DNA of 64,000 nucleotides from positions 1-64,000 of the forward strand of contig NZ_JAHLPY010000014.1 of the NCBI RefSeq assembly GCF_018918155.1. The letters are read 5' to 3'. Shown here one piece after another: positions 15,772 to 26,746 of the stretch. Position 1 is the first letter of the stretch. Every line of letters starts with the position of its first letter. Under the pieces are notes generated by a model. The model saw only the letters and a program-made list of their open reading frames with translations. It did no database searches and had not been told where the DNA came from. A program made the position numbers and the translations under genes. Source of the DNA: Anaerostipes sp. MSJ-23. GTDB taxonomy: Bacteria > Bacillota > Clostridia > Lachnospirales > Lachnospiraceae.

Positions 15772-16626
15772 TTACAAACTCATAATCCACATGCTTTTTA
15801 TTTGTGACTTTAGTCGATCCAGATTCCATAACTTTTTACTATTTTTTCTACTATAAGGATCTTCAACTTTAATTTTTCCATCTTGATATCCGCTCATAAC
15901 AATAAAATGGCCAGTATCTGTAAAGTCTCCAGGACCAACAACACAGATAATCGGATATCCCTCTTTTAATTTTTTTATTATAGTTTTATTTGGTTGATTT
16001 TTAGAAATTCCCTTTGCCTGTAACCCCAGTTGTCGGGCTCCTTGTGAAATTAAGCTCCATTTGGATCCATGTCCATTCACAAAATATGCATTTTTCTTTG
16101 AAAACTCTGCCATCCAGCGTGGATTATATTTCGGATTTCCAGTTAAATAAATGGCAACCATAGAAAGACAAGTTGGTCCACATCCTGAAGTTGCAATGTA
16201 TGCTCCAGCATAGGGTTCATATCCCCATCTTGAATCCCATTGCAATAATCGTGGCACTTTATGAGTTTTCGTATATTTTTCCAAATGAATTGCCTTATTT
16301 TTTCCAATATTTTTCTTTTCTCCTGGATAATTTAAAACAAATTGTCTGGCCTCTGGATTTTTTTTATAAAGATCTTTCAATTTTTGTGGATAATCTTTGA
16401 AAGAAATTTCTTCTTTCTTTGCTCTCATCTCTAAAGATGCTTTATGATCTTTTTGCATTTGATTTTTCTTTCCTATGCTATAATTCACTGCCTTTGTTGT
16501 ACCCACTTGATTCATTTTCAGATACTGCCGATAAGCAGCTTCTTCCAATCCAAAAAGAAGCAAGGCAATAAAAAAGAATAAAAACAAAACTTTTCGTATT
16601 CCATGTTCCTTTTTTCTTCTCATCAT
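15772..16626 (-). CDS. Membrane-anchored C39-like cysteine peptidase
   Basis: A 284-aa protein with one N-terminal membrane helix (about 10-28), a Lys-rich stalk and a C-terminal papain-like domain of the Peptidase_C39_2 type. Catalytic residues are visible: Cys in ATSGCGPTCLSM, His in TGHFIVMSGY and Asp in KVEDPYS. It is not fused to an ABC transporter, so it is an extracellular hydrolase, not a classic bacteriocin-processing exporter. The start has AAGGAGG. Its promoter is unclear. It lies directly upstream of the ABC operon, and its substrate is unknown. Confidence 0.83.
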   Translation of the reverse strand: MMRRKKEHGIRKVLFLFFFIALLLFGLEEAAYRQYLKMNQVGTTKAVNYSIGKKNQMQKDHKASLEMRAKKEEISFKDYPQKLKDLYKKNPEARQFVLNYPGEKKNIGKNKAIHLEKYTKTHKVPRLLQWDSRWGYEPYAGAYIATSGCGPTCLSMVAIYLTGNPKYNPRWMAEFSKKNAYFVNGHGSKWSLISQGARQLGLQAKGISKNQPNKTIIKKLKEGYPIICVVGPGDFTDTGHFIVMSGYQDGKIKVEDPYSRKNSKKLWNLDRLKSQIKSMWIMSL

Positions 16627-16740
16627 AAAATAAAAAACCTCCTTCTTTAGTTATCCCCATTTTAAGGAAATTTTTCATCCTATAGGCAGAAAAAATAAGA
16701 ACATATCTTTTAATACCCGCTCTTAATCCTTAAAAACATA

Positions 16741-16769
16741 AAAAAGGAACAGAAATTTCTTTCTGTTCC
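16741..16769 (-). terminator. Terminator after the Zn-PLC-like gene
   Basis: GGAACAGAAA/TTTCTGTTCC, a 10-bp perfect stem (16746-16755, 16760-16769) with a 4-nt loop, followed on the minus strand by TTTTTT. Confidence 0.85.
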
Positions 16770-16793
16770 CTTGATTCTTCTCTTGTTGTTTCT

Positions 16794-17387
16794 TTATACA
16801 TACTGAATTGCCGTAGTAATTGGCTGAAATGCCTGTTTTACCATCTTCAGTACACTTTTTACAACGGTCGTACACACGTATACGATATAACGAATATCTT
16901 CCTGGACATTGTGTTTAAATTCCATATAACTATTATGAATGCTTCTTATATAAGAAGATAGTTCTTCTACGGAATCATATGCGGCAACATTTTCTTTAAT
17001 TTCTGCTGCCTCCTGTGTCTTAAGGAAGGCTCTCATTGCATGTTTTAAATCTCTTTCATAATAACAATGATCTTTGACATTTCCATCATAATGACTATTA
17101 TGCGGAAACGTAAAGTAGTCTGCCATATAATGAATGATCACTCCGAGTTTTGCACAGTTTCTCATATTCATTCCCTGCTCTGGGTTATATGTGGCAATAA
17201 ACTTCTTCAGCTGTTTTTCGATATCTTCATAAGTTACATCAAACTTATGGGGCGTTGTTACAAAAGAAGGCCTACAATCCGGCCAGATACTTCCTACATA
17301 AAACGGAAGCCTGTAATCAAAAACATCTCCTAATTCCAGTGAATCCATAATCTGTCCAGCCAGTGAAATATGTGATTTCTTTCTCAT
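16794..17387 (-). CDS. Zinc-dependent phospholipase C family protein
   Basis: A 197-aa protein resembling the Zn-dependent phospholipase C fold: an N-terminal His (KSHISLAG), GSIWPDCRPSF, TTPHKF, and the metal motif IIHYMADYFTFPHN followed by CYYERDL. Unlike secreted clostridial toxins it has no signal peptide, so it is probably cytoplasmic, and many such Clostridia proteins are uncharacterised. It is flanked by terminator sequences and appears monocistronic. The hydrolase activity is inferred from conserved His/Asp residues. Confidence 0.8.
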   Translation of the reverse strand: MRKKSHISLAGQIMDSLELGDVFDYRLPFYVGSIWPDCRPSFVTTPHKFDVTYEDIEKQLKKFIATYNPEQGMNMRNCAKLGVIIHYMADYFTFPHNSHYDGNVKDHCYYERDLKHAMRAFLKTQEAAEIKENVAAYDSVEELSSYIRSIHNSYMEFKHNVQEDIRYIVYVCTTVVKSVLKMVKQAFQPITTAIQYV

Positions 17388-17534
17388 ATAAACAAATACT
17401 CCTTCTTGGTAATTGTCTGTTCATTATTTACTTACACCCTTCATTTCGGATTATATATCGTTTTCAGACAATTATCAATGAATTTTTCTATTGTTTATAT
17501 TTTTTTTAGATTTTCTTAATATTATCGTATGATT

Positions 17535-18134
17535 TTACTGTTGATATTCCTTTAATAACTGAACAATATGTCCTCCAGGAAATCCTTTCCTGGCGAAATA
17601 AGCATAATATTTTTGAAAATTTTCCCTTGTGATCGGACCTTTTTGTCGAATTCTTTTCTCTATTTGGGTTCTTAAAATATAATCTTCATCATATTCCAAT
17701 GTATCAAAAGCATATTCCAACAAACAATCTGCAATTCCTTTTTGCTTTAATTCTTGGCAAATTTGTCGTCGACTCTTGTTACTCCCTCTGTACTCTAAAT
17801 ATTTTCTCACATATTCTTCATCATTGATGTATCCATAAGACTCCACATATAAAATTGCTTCTTCTATAATAAATTCTGGAAATTCCAACCTAAGAAGACG
17901 CTCCTGCAATTCTTTCTTTGTTCGATCACAATATTTTAAAAGTGACATTGCTTTTAACTTTGCACGATGCAAAAGCATCTCATGAAGTTCCTCAAATACT
18001 TCCTGTGTAATTTCCATTTCTTCTTTTAAATGAAGTTTACGACATTCGTTTTGATAAAGCAGGCAAAAACTCTCCTCATCAAGGAATACCCTTACCTGCT
18101 TTTTTCCTGCTTCTTCCAGCCTCGTCAAAATCAT
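17535..18134 (-). CDS. recX: Regulatory protein RecX
   Basis: RecX is an all-helical modulator that inhibits RecA filament growth and recombinase activity. The 199-aa protein has the tandem three-helix repeats of the family, for example [20 protein letters not shown] and [18 protein letters not shown]. Its start overlaps the recA stop by 4 nt (ATGA), giving translational coupling with recA. Confidence 0.93.
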   Translation of the reverse strand: MILTRLEEAGKKQVRVFLDEESFCLLYQNECRKLHLKEEMEITQEVFEELHEMLLHRAKLKAMSLLKYCDRTKKELQERLLRLEFPEFIIEEAILYVESYGYINDEEYVRKYLEYRGSNKSRRQICQELKQKGIADCLLEYAFDTLEYDEDYILRTQIEKRIRQKGPITRENFQKYYAYFARKGFPGGHIVQLLKEYQQ

Positions 18135-19192
18135 TTCTGCTGAGCCTTATCTGTTTCTTTTGTTTCAGAAGAAGCCTCATCTTTTACTTCCTCTTCATCA
18201 ATCAATCCATAGTGTACACGGATGGCATGTTCAACTGTCTTTGCAATCTCTGGATGTTCTTCCAAATATTTTTTACTATTTTCTCTTCCTTGTCCGATTT
18301 TTTCATCCTGATATGCATACCATGCACCGCTTTTATGAATAATATCTGCATCTGCTGCAAGATCTAGGATATCTCCAAATTTTGAGATTCCTTTTCCAAA
18401 CATAATATCAAATTCTGCTTGTTTAAATGGCGGTGCTACTTTATTTTTCACTACCTTAATACGAACTCTGTTTCCGATCATTTCTCCACCCTGCTTTAAT
18501 GTTTCAATTCTTCGCACATCCAAACGAATAGAAGAATAAAACTTCAATGCACGTCCACCGGTTGTTGTCTCAGGATTTCCAAACATGACACCAACTTTTT
18601 CACGCAGCTGATTGATAAAGACAACCGTACAATTAAATTTGCTTACAACACCAGTCAGTTTTCTCAATGCCTGTGACATCAATCTAGCTTGTAAACCAAC
18701 ATGGGAATCTCCCATATCTCCATCAATCTCTGCCTTTGGAACAAGTGCTGCGACAGAGTCAACAATAATAATATCCACAGCTCCAGATCTTACCATAGTT
18801 TCTGTAATCTCAAGTCCCTGCTCTCCCGTATCTGGCTGTGAAATATAAAGATTATCAATATCAACACCAATATTTTTTGCATAAACTGGATCAAGCGCAT
18901 GCTCTGCATCAATGAATCCAGCAATTCCACCACGTTTTTGCACCTCTGCTACCATATGAAGAGCAACTGTTGTCTTACCACTAGACTCTGGCCCATAAAT
19001 CTCGATAATACGTCCCTTTGGGACTCCTCCGACACCAAGAGCAATATCAAGACTAATAGAACCTGTCGGAGTCACATCAATGGTACGATCCGCCTGATAA
19101 TCACCGAGTTTCATGACAGACCCTTTTCCATAATCCTTTTCAATTTTTACAAGAGCCGCATCAAGGGCTTTTAATTTTTCTTCCTGCTTCAT
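18131..19192 (-). CDS. recA: Recombinase RecA
   Basis: RecA forms filaments on single-stranded DNA, drives strand exchange and triggers LexA self-cleavage. All hallmarks are present: Walker A GPESSGKT (67-74), EHALDP, Walker [13 protein letters not shown], loop L2 [16 protein letters not shown] and an acidic C-terminal tail. The 353-aa length is normal. A promoter and LexA-type box lie upstream, and recX is coupled downstream. Confidence 0.98.
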   Translation of the reverse strand: MKQEEKLKALDAALVKIEKDYGKGSVMKLGDYQADRTIDVTPTGSISLDIALGVGGVPKGRIIEIYGPESSGKTTVALHMVAEVQKRGGIAGFIDAEHALDPVYAKNIGVDIDNLYISQPDTGEQGLEITETMVRSGAVDIIIVDSVAALVPKAEIDGDMGDSHVGLQARLMSQALRKLTGVVSKFNCTVVFINQLREKVGVMFGNPETTTGGRALKFYSSIRLDVRRIETLKQGGEMIGNRVRIKVVKNKVAPPFKQAEFDIMFGKGISKFGDILDLAADADIIHKSGAWYAYQDEKIGQGRENSKKYLEEHPEIAKTVEHAIRVHYGLIDEEEVKDEASSETKETDKAQQK

Positions 19193-19252
19193 AAAAAAAA
19201 CGAGCCTCCTTTTATATTCAAAATAAAATATTCTCTATCAATTCGTATTCTC

Positions 19253-19304
19253 AGTATATCATAACACGCAGGCAAAAACAAGTGTTCGTGTGAATGTTTG
19301 TTCG
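19253..19304 (-). promoter_or_regulatory. recA promoter with candidate LexA box
   Basis: Minus strand TTGTTT (19276-19281), 17-nt spacer, TATACT (19253-19258). Upstream, CGAACAAACATTCA (19291-19304) matches the Gram-positive SOS consensus CGAAC-N4-GTTCG at 8 of 10 fixed positions. A GTTCG half-site is also seen at 19284-19288. Confidence 0.6.
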
Positions 19305-19305
19305 A

Positions 19306-20556
19306 TTATTTTTCATTTTCCTCTTTCAGAGCAAGACGGACCATCGTCATAGCACGACTAACTGCTGCTTCTCGTACTTTCTGGCGATTTCCCTTCAATT
19401 GATATTTATTTACTTTTGTTACTCCGTGAATAGAAACACCAATATAAACAAGCCCCGCTTTTTTTTCTTCTGTTTCTCCCCCCGGACCTGCAAGACCAGT
19501 AATTCCAACACCGACATCCGAACCAGCTGTTTTTGTCACACCTTCCGCCATTTGTCTTGCGGTCTGCTCTGAAACAGCTCCGACAGTTTTTAAAGTTTCT
19601 TCTTTGACTCCAAGATATTTCATTTTTGCCTCATTTGCATAGGTAATAAAACTTTCATTTAAAACATCAGAAGCTCCTGCCACATTCACAAGACGTCCAG
19701 TAAATAAACCAGCCGTACAGGACTCCGCTGCCGCAATCGTATAATTTCTTTTTGCCAAAGTTTCTACCACAACCTCTTCTAATGTTACATCACTTTCTGT
19801 CGTATAAATCTTATAACCAAATCGTCTTTTTAACTCTTCCACGGTTGGTTTTACAAGCTCTTTTGCTTCTTCTTCTGTTTCTGCTTTTGCAGTAACCCTT
19901 AAATGAACTTCTCCTGTTTTTGCATATGGAGCAACGGTTGGATTGGTCTGTTTTTCAATAAGATCAAGAATTTCTGTCTCTACAGCACTTTCTCCCATAC
20001 AGTCTATTTTTACTACTTTAGAATAAAGAATTCCAGGCTGTAATTTTTTTAAGATTGGTTCTACCTGATTATGAAACATTGGGATTAATTCTGCTGGAGG
20101 TCCTGGAAGAAGAACAACTTTTTTCCCTTCCGATGCATGAAGGATCATACCTGGTGCTGTTCCGTTGTCATTGTAAAGCACGGTACAATCTTCCGGAACC
20201 ATTGCCTGTTTTAAGTTATTTTCTGTCATTGGACGTTTTGTTTCTGCAAAATAATCTTTCAGTTTCTTTAATGCCTTTTCATCTTGTATTAATTTCTGCC
20301 CGCAGGCTTTTGCTGCGATTTCTTTTGTCAAATCATCTTTTGTCGGTCCAAGTCCACCTGAAAGAATTAAAATATCTGACCGTTTCAATCCTGTATGAAT
20401 AACTTCCTCTAATCTTTGTGGATTATCGCCTACTGTTGTTTCAAAAAAAACGCTTATGCCTAAAGAGGCTAAGCGTTCTGATAAGTAAGCAGCATTTGTA
20501 TTTACGATATTTCCTAGTAAGATTTCTGTTCCAACGCAAATAATTTCTGCTGTCAT
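19306..20556 (-). CDS. cinA: CinA family protein (competence/damage-inducible, NMN amidohydrolase)
   Basis: A 416-aa two-domain protein. The N-terminal molybdopterin-binding-like domain (1-170; VGTEILLGNIVNTN, LSGGLGPTKDD) is associated with ADP-ribose pyrophosphatase activity, and the C-terminal domain (about 255-416; AAAESCTAGLFTGRL, GLAGPGG) deamidates NMN in pyridine nucleotide salvage. It lies between pgsA and recA, the classic Firmicutes order. It starts 6 nt after pgsA. Confidence 0.95.
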   Translation of the reverse strand: MTAEIICVGTEILLGNIVNTNAAYLSERLASLGISVFFETTVGDNPQRLEEVIHTGLKRSDILILSGGLGPTKDDLTKEIAAKACGQKLIQDEKALKKLKDYFAETKRPMTENNLKQAMVPEDCTVLYNDNGTAPGMILHASEGKKVVLLPGPPAELIPMFHNQVEPILKKLQPGILYSKVVKIDCMGESAVETEILDLIEKQTNPTVAPYAKTGEVHLRVTAKAETEEEAKELVKPTVEELKRRFGYKIYTTESDVTLEEVVVETLAKRNYTIAAAESCTAGLFTGRLVNVAGASDVLNESFITYANEAKMKYLGVKEETLKTVGAVSEQTARQMAEGVTKTAGSDVGVGITGLAGPGGETEEKKAGLVYIGVSIHGVTKVNKYQLKGNRQKVREAAVSRAMTMVRLALKEENEK

Positions 20557-20562
20557 AAATGT

Positions 20563-21105
20563 TTATTTCCCTTCTGATAATACCTGTTTATTCTTCACTA
20601 AATAATCAATCAAGGATATAATTGTCAGCGCAACAGCAATTACAATTAAAATATTTTCAATAATAACCGCTGTCTTTGTTCCTAAATCAATAATCAACAT
20701 AATGATCATGAACATCTGGAAGTTTGTCTTAAATTTTCCCCAGTAGCTTGCTGCAATAACAACACCATTGTCAGAAGCTACCAGACGAAATCCGCTGATA
20801 ATAAATTCTCTTGCAATGATAATGATCGCTACAACCGAAGATAAACGATGCATTCCAACCAAAGCGATCATTGCAGAGCAGACAAGTAATTTGTCCGCCA
20901 GAGGATCCATAAATTTTCCAAAGTTTGTTACCATATTATACTTTCTGGCAATATGGCCATCTAAAAAGTCTGTAAGACTTGCAACAATAAAGACAATGAC
21001 TGCGATCCATTTACTATAAGGTCCAACGACATTCGTCATCAGGAAAAATAAAAAAACCGGTATCATTAATGTCCTTAAAATGGTTAACTTATTTGGTAAA
21101 TTCAT
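20563..21105 (-). CDS. pgsA: CDP-diacylglycerol--glycerol-3-phosphate 3-phosphatidyltransferase
   Basis: Membrane enzyme making phosphatidylglycerol phosphate from CDP-diacylglycerol, the committed step of anionic phospholipid synthesis. The CDP-alcohol phosphotransferase motif is complete: DFLDGHIARKYN...GKFMDPLAD (about 46-71). The protein has 180 aa and about five membrane segments. It overlaps the end of rimO by 17 nt, so it is coupled to it. Confidence 0.95.
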   Translation of the reverse strand: MNLPNKLTILRTLMIPVFLFFLMTNVVGPYSKWIAVIVFIVASLTDFLDGHIARKYNMVTNFGKFMDPLADKLLVCSAMIALVGMHRLSSVVAIIIIAREFIISGFRLVASDNGVVIAASYWGKFKTNFQMFMIIMLIIDLGTKTAVIIENILIVIAVALTIISLIDYLVKNKQVLSEGK

Positions 21106-22426
21106 AATCCACTTCTCCTATCATATCATATTCTCTTCCTTGTGTAATTTTAACATATACAAAGTCTCCTGTCATCAGTTCTTCTTGAGAATTTATAAAA
21201 ACACAGCCATCTACTTTTGGCGCATCCATATAAGATCTTCCAATATAGATATCATCTTCATATAAATATCCCTCTACCATAACTTTGACTACTTTTCCAA
21301 CCATTTCTTGTGTATGCTCAAAGGAAATTTCTTGCTGCAACGTCATAATCTCATCTCTGCGTTCTTCTTTCACTTCTTCTGGAATTTGATCTTCAAATTC
21401 TGCTGCAAGTGTTCCTTCTTCCGGTGAATACGTAAAAACACCAAGACGTTCAAAGCGACATTCTTTAACAAATTCTAAAAGCCCCTCATGATCTTTTTGT
21501 GTTTCTCCAGGGAATCCTGTAATCAACGTCGTACGAATTGCAATATCTGGAATTTCCTTTCGAAGCTTCTGGATCACTGCTACAAGATCTTCTCTTGATG
21601 TACGTCTTCCCATTCTTTGAAGAATCCTGTTTTCACTATGTTGAATTGGCATATCAATGTAATGACAAACTTTTTCTTCTGTCTTAATCACTTCAATCAA
21701 TTCATCGTTGATTTCTTCTGGATAACAGTAAAGTAAACGAATCCACTCAATTCCATCAATTTTACATAAATTGTGGATCAAAGTTGGCAGTTCTTTCTTT
21801 CCAGTTAGATCTTTTCCATAAAGTGTTGTTTCCTGAGCTACAAGGACAAGTTCTCTTACTCCCTGTTGTGCTAAACTTTCTGCTTCTCTTAGCAATTCTT
21901 CCATTGGAACACTTCTAAAATGCCCACGAATCTTTGGTATAATACAGTAACTGCATCGTTTGTCACATCCCTCTGCAATCTTTAAATATGCCATATGACT
22001 TCCTGTTGTTACCACACGATCCACCTTAGAATTATCAGGCAAATAATCAATGCTTTCATAATGTTCATAGGATTGTCCTTTTAATGCTTCATTGACCGCA
22101 TCAACGATTGCATCATAACTAGTCGTTCCAAGAACTGCATCGATTTCTGGAATTTCCTCTAAAATCTCATCCTTATAACGTTCTGCAAGACAGCCAGCAA
22201 CGACCAGAGCCTTTAGGTTCTGGTCTTTGTACTGTGCCATTTCAAGTATCGTATTGATACTTTCTTCTTTTGCATCATGAATAAAACAACAAGTATTAAT
22301 TACAATAATATCTGCCTGTGTTTCATCATCTGTTAAAGTATATCCGTTTTTTGTCAGCAGACCAAGCATCATCTCACTGTCTACCAGGTTTTTATCACAA
22401 CCTAATGATATAAAAAGTATTTTCAT
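21089..22426 (-). CDS. rimO: Ribosomal protein S12 methylthiotransferase RimO
   Basis: Radical-SAM enzyme that methylthiolates an aspartate of ribosomal protein S12. An N-terminal UPF0004 domain with its own cluster cysteines (SLGCDKNLVDSE, NTCCFI, AGCLAERY), the radical SAM motif EGCDKRCSYCIIP (CxxxCxxC) and a C-terminal TRAM domain are all present. Length 445 aa is normal. The SLGCDKNLVDSE start distinguishes it from MiaB. It lies between fhs and pgsA. Confidence 0.94.
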   Translation of the reverse strand: MKILFISLGCDKNLVDSEMMLGLLTKNGYTLTDDETQADIIVINTCCFIHDAKEESINTILEMAQYKDQNLKALVVAGCLAERYKDEILEEIPEIDAVLGTTSYDAIVDAVNEALKGQSYEHYESIDYLPDNSKVDRVVTTGSHMAYLKIAEGCDKRCSYCIIPKIRGHFRSVPMEELLREAESLAQQGVRELVLVAQETTLYGKDLTGKKELPTLIHNLCKIDGIEWIRLLYCYPEEINDELIEVIKTEEKVCHYIDMPIQHSENRILQRMGRRTSREDLVAVIQKLRKEIPDIAIRTTLITGFPGETQKDHEGLLEFVKECRFERLGVFTYSPEEGTLAAEFEDQIPEEVKEERRDEIMTLQQEISFEHTQEMVGKVVKVMVEGYLYEDDIYIGRSYMDAPKVDGCVFINSQEELMTGDFVYVKITQGREYDMIGEVDYEFTK

Positions 22427-22439
22427 TTCTATTTAACCC

Positions 22440-24110
22440 CTAAAATAATCCTGTAATTACACCTTCTTTATTCACATCAATACCTTCTGCTGCCGGTTTC
22501 TTTGGAAGTCCTGGCATTGTCATAACATCACCAGTTAATGCTACAAGGAATCCTGCCCCTGCATTGACATAAATTTCACGGATCGTAATATCAAATCCAC
22601 TAGGACGTCCCAGTTTCTTTGGATCATCAGATAAAGAATACTGGTTCTTTGCCATACAAATTGGAAGATTACCAAATCCAAGCTCTGTCAGGCGTTTTTT
22701 CTGACGTGTTGCTGCAGGTGTATAAACAACACCATCTGCTCCATAAATTTTTGTTGCAATTGTTTCAATCTTTTCTTCGATGCTTGCATCATAAGAATAA
22801 AGCTGTTTATAATTGCTTTCTTTATTTTCCAGTGTCTTTAGGACTGCTTTCGCAAGATCTAATCCACCTTCTCCACCTTTTTCCCAAACTTGTGATAATG
22901 CAAAATCACAATCTCTTTCTTCACAGAATGTCTGGATGAATTTCAATTCTGCTTCACTGTCTGTTACAAACTGATTTAATGTAACAACAACCGGTACACC
23001 AAATTGTTTCAGGTTTTCAATATGCTTTTCGAGGTTTACAATTCCCTTGCTTAAAGCATCGATATTTTCTACACCTAACTGATCTTTTGGAACTCCACCA
23101 TTATATTTTAATGCACGTACTGTTGCTACAAGAACAACAGCATCTGGTTTTAATCCTGCCATTGGACATTTGATGTCCATAAATTTTTCTGCACCAAGAT
23201 CTGCACCGAACCCTGCCTCTGTAATTGCAATGTCAGAAAGTTTTAATGCAAGTTTTGTTGCCTGAACACTGTTACATCCATGAGCAATATTAGCAAATGG
23301 TCCACCATGAACAAATGCTGGTGTATGCTCCAAAGTCTGGATCATGTTTGGTTTTAATGCATCTTTTAATAATGCTGCCATAGCACCTACCGCATTAATA
23401 TCTTTTGCTGTTACTGGCTCCTTATCCATATTATAGGCAACAATAATTCTTCCTAAACGTTCTTTTAAGTCTTCCATATCATTTGCAAGACATAAGATTG
23501 CCATAATTTCAGATGCTACAGTAATCACAAAATGATCTTCTCTTACAACACCATCAACTTTACGTCCAAGACCTACCACAATATTTCTTAATGCACGATC
23601 ATTCATATCAATGCATCGTTTCCAAACGATATCTCTTGTATCAATATTTAATGCATTTCCCTGTTGGATATGATTATCAATCATTGCTGCCAATAAGTTG
23701 TTTGCTGATGTAATTGCATGAAAATCACCAGTAAAATGTAAATTTAAATCTTCCATTGGGACAACCTGTGCATATCCTCCTCCTGCTGCCCCTCCTTTAA
23801 TTCCAAAGCAAGGTCCAAGAGATGGTTCTCTTAAAGCACAAATGGATTTCTTTCCAAGTTTATTTAATGCCTGGGCAAGACCAACACTTGTTGTTGTCTT
23901 TCCTTCTCCAGCTGGCGTTGGGTTAATTGCTGTTACAAGTACCAATTTCCCATCTTCATTGTTTTTCACTTCATCCATAAAACCAGATTCAAACTTTGCT
24001 TTATACTTTCCGTATAATTCAAGATCATCTTCTTTGATTCCAATGCTTGCTGCAACTTCTTTGATTGGTTTTAATTCTGCTTCCTGTGCGATTTCAATAT
24101 CTGTCTTCAT
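22440..24110 (-). CDS. fhs: Formate--tetrahydrofolate ligase
   Basis: Fhs joins formate and tetrahydrofolate in an ATP-dependent reaction to give 10-formyl-THF, feeding one-carbon metabolism and, in acetogens, the methyl branch of the Wood-Ljungdahl pathway. The P-loop [19 protein letters not shown] and the motif [20 protein letters not shown] are clear; 556 aa is the usual length. Its place between ftsK and rimO is a local arrangement. No other Wood-Ljungdahl gene is in the window, so a purine/Met one-carbon role is equally likely. Confidence 0.97.
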   Translation of the reverse strand: MKTDIEIAQEAELKPIKEVAASIGIKEDDLELYGKYKAKFESGFMDEVKNNEDGKLVLVTAINPTPAGEGKTTTSVGLAQALNKLGKKSICALREPSLGPCFGIKGGAAGGGYAQVVPMEDLNLHFTGDFHAITSANNLLAAMIDNHIQQGNALNIDTRDIVWKRCIDMNDRALRNIVVGLGRKVDGVVREDHFVITVASEIMAILCLANDMEDLKERLGRIIVAYNMDKEPVTAKDINAVGAMAALLKDALKPNMIQTLEHTPAFVHGGPFANIAHGCNSVQATKLALKLSDIAITEAGFGADLGAEKFMDIKCPMAGLKPDAVVLVATVRALKYNGGVPKDQLGVENIDALSKGIVNLEKHIENLKQFGVPVVVTLNQFVTDSEAELKFIQTFCEERDCDFALSQVWEKGGEGGLDLAKAVLKTLENKESNYKQLYSYDASIEEKIETIATKIYGADGVVYTPAATRQKKRLTELGFGNLPICMAKNQYSLSDDPKKLGRPSGFDITIREIYVNAGAGFLVALTGDVMTMPGLPKKPAAEGIDVNKEGVITGLF

Positions 24111-24124
24111 AATGTACCCTTTCT

Positions 24125-26593
24125 TTATAAATATTCTTCTTTATATTGTTCAAATTCTTCCTGGCTCATAAGGACCTTTCTTGGTTTCGTTCCCTCTTCC
24201 TCGCCGACGATTCCTGCTTCACAAAGCTGATCCATCAATCGAGCTGCCCGGTTAAATCCGATTTTAAAAACTCTCTGAAGGCTTGCAATCGATGCTTTGT
24301 CTTTATCAATAATAAATTTTGCTGCATCTTCAAAATATTCATCTCTTTCTGCAGACGATGCAGCTTTCACAGCCGCTGTCTGAATTTTTTCCTGAATATC
24401 TGATCCATACACACCTTTTTCTTCCTGTACGCTATTATGTTCTTTCAAAAATGAAACAACATCACTGACCTCTTCATCACTGATAAAAGCACCTTGTACA
24501 CGAATCGGTTTTTGATATCCCGAAGGATAAAATAACATATCTCCTTTTCCAAGCAGCTTCTCCGCACCATTCATGTCAATAATTGTACGAGAATCTACAC
24601 CAGAAGATACCGAAAATGCAATTCTTGATGGCACATTTGCCTTGATCAATCCAGTAATGACATTTACCGATGGTCTCTGTGTTGCAATGACCAAATGAAT
24701 CCCAGCTGCCCTTGCAAGCTGAGACAATCGAACAATAGCATCTTCTACTTCACTTGGAGCAACCATCATAAGATCTGCAAGCTCATCAATAATAATAATA
24801 ATTTGTGGAAGTTTTTGGAAATCTTCACCTTCCATTCCATTCTTTATGGATTCTTCCACTTTGTCATTATAACCCTTTAAATTACGAACATTCACTTCTG
24901 CAAATTTCTTATAGCGCTCTCCCATTTCCATTACCGCCCAGTTTAAAGCACTGGATGCCTGTTTTGGATCTGTAACAACAGGAATCAACAGATGTGGAAT
25001 ACCTTGATAAGCGCTTAATTCTACAACCTTTGGATCAATCATAATCAATTTGACATCTTCCGGTTTCGACTTATATAAAATACTCATAATCAGTGTATTG
25101 ATACAAACCGATTTCCCAGATCCAGTTGCTCCTGCAATTAAAAGATGAGGCATTTTTGCAATATCTGAGACAATTACCTGTCCTGCCAGATTCTTTCCTA
25201 CCGCAAATGCAATATTCGAAGGATAATTTTTAAATTCATCATTCTCAATCAGTTCACGAAACATTACCATTTCATTTGTTTTATTCGGAACCTCAATTCC
25301 AATGGCTGATTTTCCAGGAATTGGAGCTTCCATTCGAATATCCGACGCTGCAAGACTTAATTTAATATCATCCGCAAGACCAACAATTTTACTAACTTTC
25401 ACTCCCTGTTCCGGATGCAATTCGAATCTTGTCACCGAAGGGCCACAGCTAATATCTGTAATGGTCACATTCACGCCAAAATCCTTAAGCGTCTGCTGAA
25501 GTTTCAAAGCCGTTTGTTTTAATTCCTTCTGATTTGTTCCTCCAGTATTCTTTCCTTTATGTAAAAGCGAAGTTGGTGGAAATACATAAGTTCCATCTTT
25601 TTTTGCAGATCCTGTGTTTTGCACTTTTGTGACAGATGTTTTTTCTGCTCTCGTTTTTCTTTTCCGTTCTGGCTCCATACCAGAAGGAATGATTGCATCT
25701 GACACTTTTGGCTCAAATAACTTTTCTTCCTCCTCCGGAAGTGAAAAATCAAATTCTGTTTCCGGTTTCGTATGCTGCCTTTTCATCGGCTGTGCATCCG
25801 CAGGTCTTGGTCTTCCAAGATCAAAATCCGGAAACTCAAGCTTCCCAACATTTTGAGGTTCTTGCTTTGTCTTTCTTTGCTTCTTTCTTCCTTGAAGTTT
25901 CGTCCTTCCTTTAGCCATTGACTTTTTAGGTTTTTCTTCTTTTTGTTTCCTTTGTTCTGCTGCTATCTCCCGCCTTTTTACAAAATCTTCTCTTAATTTC
26001 TGAGTTTGTCTATCACAAACAACTTTGAGAAAAAGTGCTAATTTTCTTGCTTTTCGTAAAAATGAAAATAACGATCGCTCCGTAATCAAAATTATGGAAA
26101 TAATCGATATTAAAAGAACAACAACCGTTGTCCCAGCAATTCCTGTTTCTTTATAAAAGATAGAACAAATTCCTGTCCCAATAACACCTCCACCTTCTCT
26201 GTATTTACTTCCATTGATAAATGCTTTACCAAAGTCTGTTAATGTAATACAGTGAAACATTTGAAAAACAGTTGCTATCATACATAAAAGTAATATAGAA
26301 AAAACACATTTTTTCATGGAAAGACTACTAAAGTCATTGGAAATTAACAACAAAGAAAGCAATAAGCCAACCAAAGGAATCACATACTGAACTGTGCCAA
26401 ACACACCAAACAAAACAGAACTGATTGTATCTCCGATATCTCCACACCATCCAAAATTACTTAAAAATAAAAAAAGAAACAGGGCAAACATAATCAAAAC
26501 CGCAATTTCTTTATAAAATGCCTCAAAGTCTTTTTGTTTTGCCTGACTTTTTTTGTCCGATGTTTTTCTCTTTCTTGTTCTTTTTGCCGCCAT
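24125..26593 (-). CDS. ftsK: DNA translocase FtsK/SpoIIIE
   Basis: Membrane-anchored ATPase that pumps chromosome DNA through the division or sporulation septum. Four hydrophobic segments lie in the N-terminal 180 residues, then a charged linker of about 200 residues, the motor domain with Walker [10 protein letters not shown] and Walker [13 protein letters not shown], and a C-terminal gamma winged-helix domain ([21 protein letters not shown]). The start chosen is [11 protein letters not shown] at 26593 with AGAGGG upstream; an in-frame ATG 17 codons earlier has a weak ribosome site. The product is 822 aa. It leads the ftsK-fhs-rimO-pgsA-cinA run. Confidence 0.95.
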   Translation of the reverse strand: MAAKRTRKRKTSDKKSQAKQKDFEAFYKEIAVLIMFALFLFLFLSNFGWCGDIGDTISSVLFGVFGTVQYVIPLVGLLLSLLLISNDFSSLSMKKCVFSILLLCMIATVFQMFHCITLTDFGKAFINGSKYREGGGVIGTGICSIFYKETGIAGTTVVVLLISIISIILITERSLFSFLRKARKLALFLKVVCDRQTQKLREDFVKRREIAAEQRKQKEEKPKKSMAKGRTKLQGRKKQRKTKQEPQNVGKLEFPDFDLGRPRPADAQPMKRQHTKPETEFDFSLPEEEEKLFEPKVSDAIIPSGMEPERKRKTRAEKTSVTKVQNTGSAKKDGTYVFPPTSLLHKGKNTGGTNQKELKQTALKLQQTLKDFGVNVTITDISCGPSVTRFELHPEQGVKVSKIVGLADDIKLSLAASDIRMEAPIPGKSAIGIEVPNKTNEMVMFRELIENDEFKNYPSNIAFAVGKNLAGQVIVSDIAKMPHLLIAGATGSGKSVCINTLIMSILYKSKPEDVKLIMIDPKVVELSAYQGIPHLLIPVVTDPKQASSALNWAVMEMGERYKKFAEVNVRNLKGYNDKVEESIKNGMEGEDFQKLPQIIIIIDELADLMMVAPSEVEDAIVRLSQLARAAGIHLVIATQRPSVNVITGLIKANVPSRIAFSVSSGVDSRTIIDMNGAEKLLGKGDMLFYPSGYQKPIRVQGAFISDEEVSDVVSFLKEHNSVQEEKGVYGSDIQEKIQTAAVKAASSAERDEYFEDAAKFIIDKDKASIASLQRVFKIGFNRAARLMDQLCEAGIVGEEEGTKPRKVLMSQEEFEQYKEEYL

Positions 26594-26700
26594 AGAATTT
26601 TTCCCTCTCTGTCTTGCGTATGTTTCACCCCTATAATTTTTCATACTATTTACCTATTTTACAATTAAATTTCCAAATACGCAAGCCCTGACATAATGAA

Positions 26701-26731
26701 AATAGGACAGCCATTTCTGACTGCCCTATTT
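26701..26731 (-). terminator. Terminator after the hydrogenase gene
   Basis: AATAGGACAG/CTGCCCTATT with one wobble, followed on the minus strand by T-rich DNA. Confidence 0.75.
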
Positions 26732-26746
26732 CATTTCTTTATTTTT

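Noticed and set aside
15662-15856. 64-codon plus-strand frame between the ABC operon and the peptidase
   Set aside because: It covers the minus-strand promoter and the peptidase end; no ribosome site and AT-rich chance composition.
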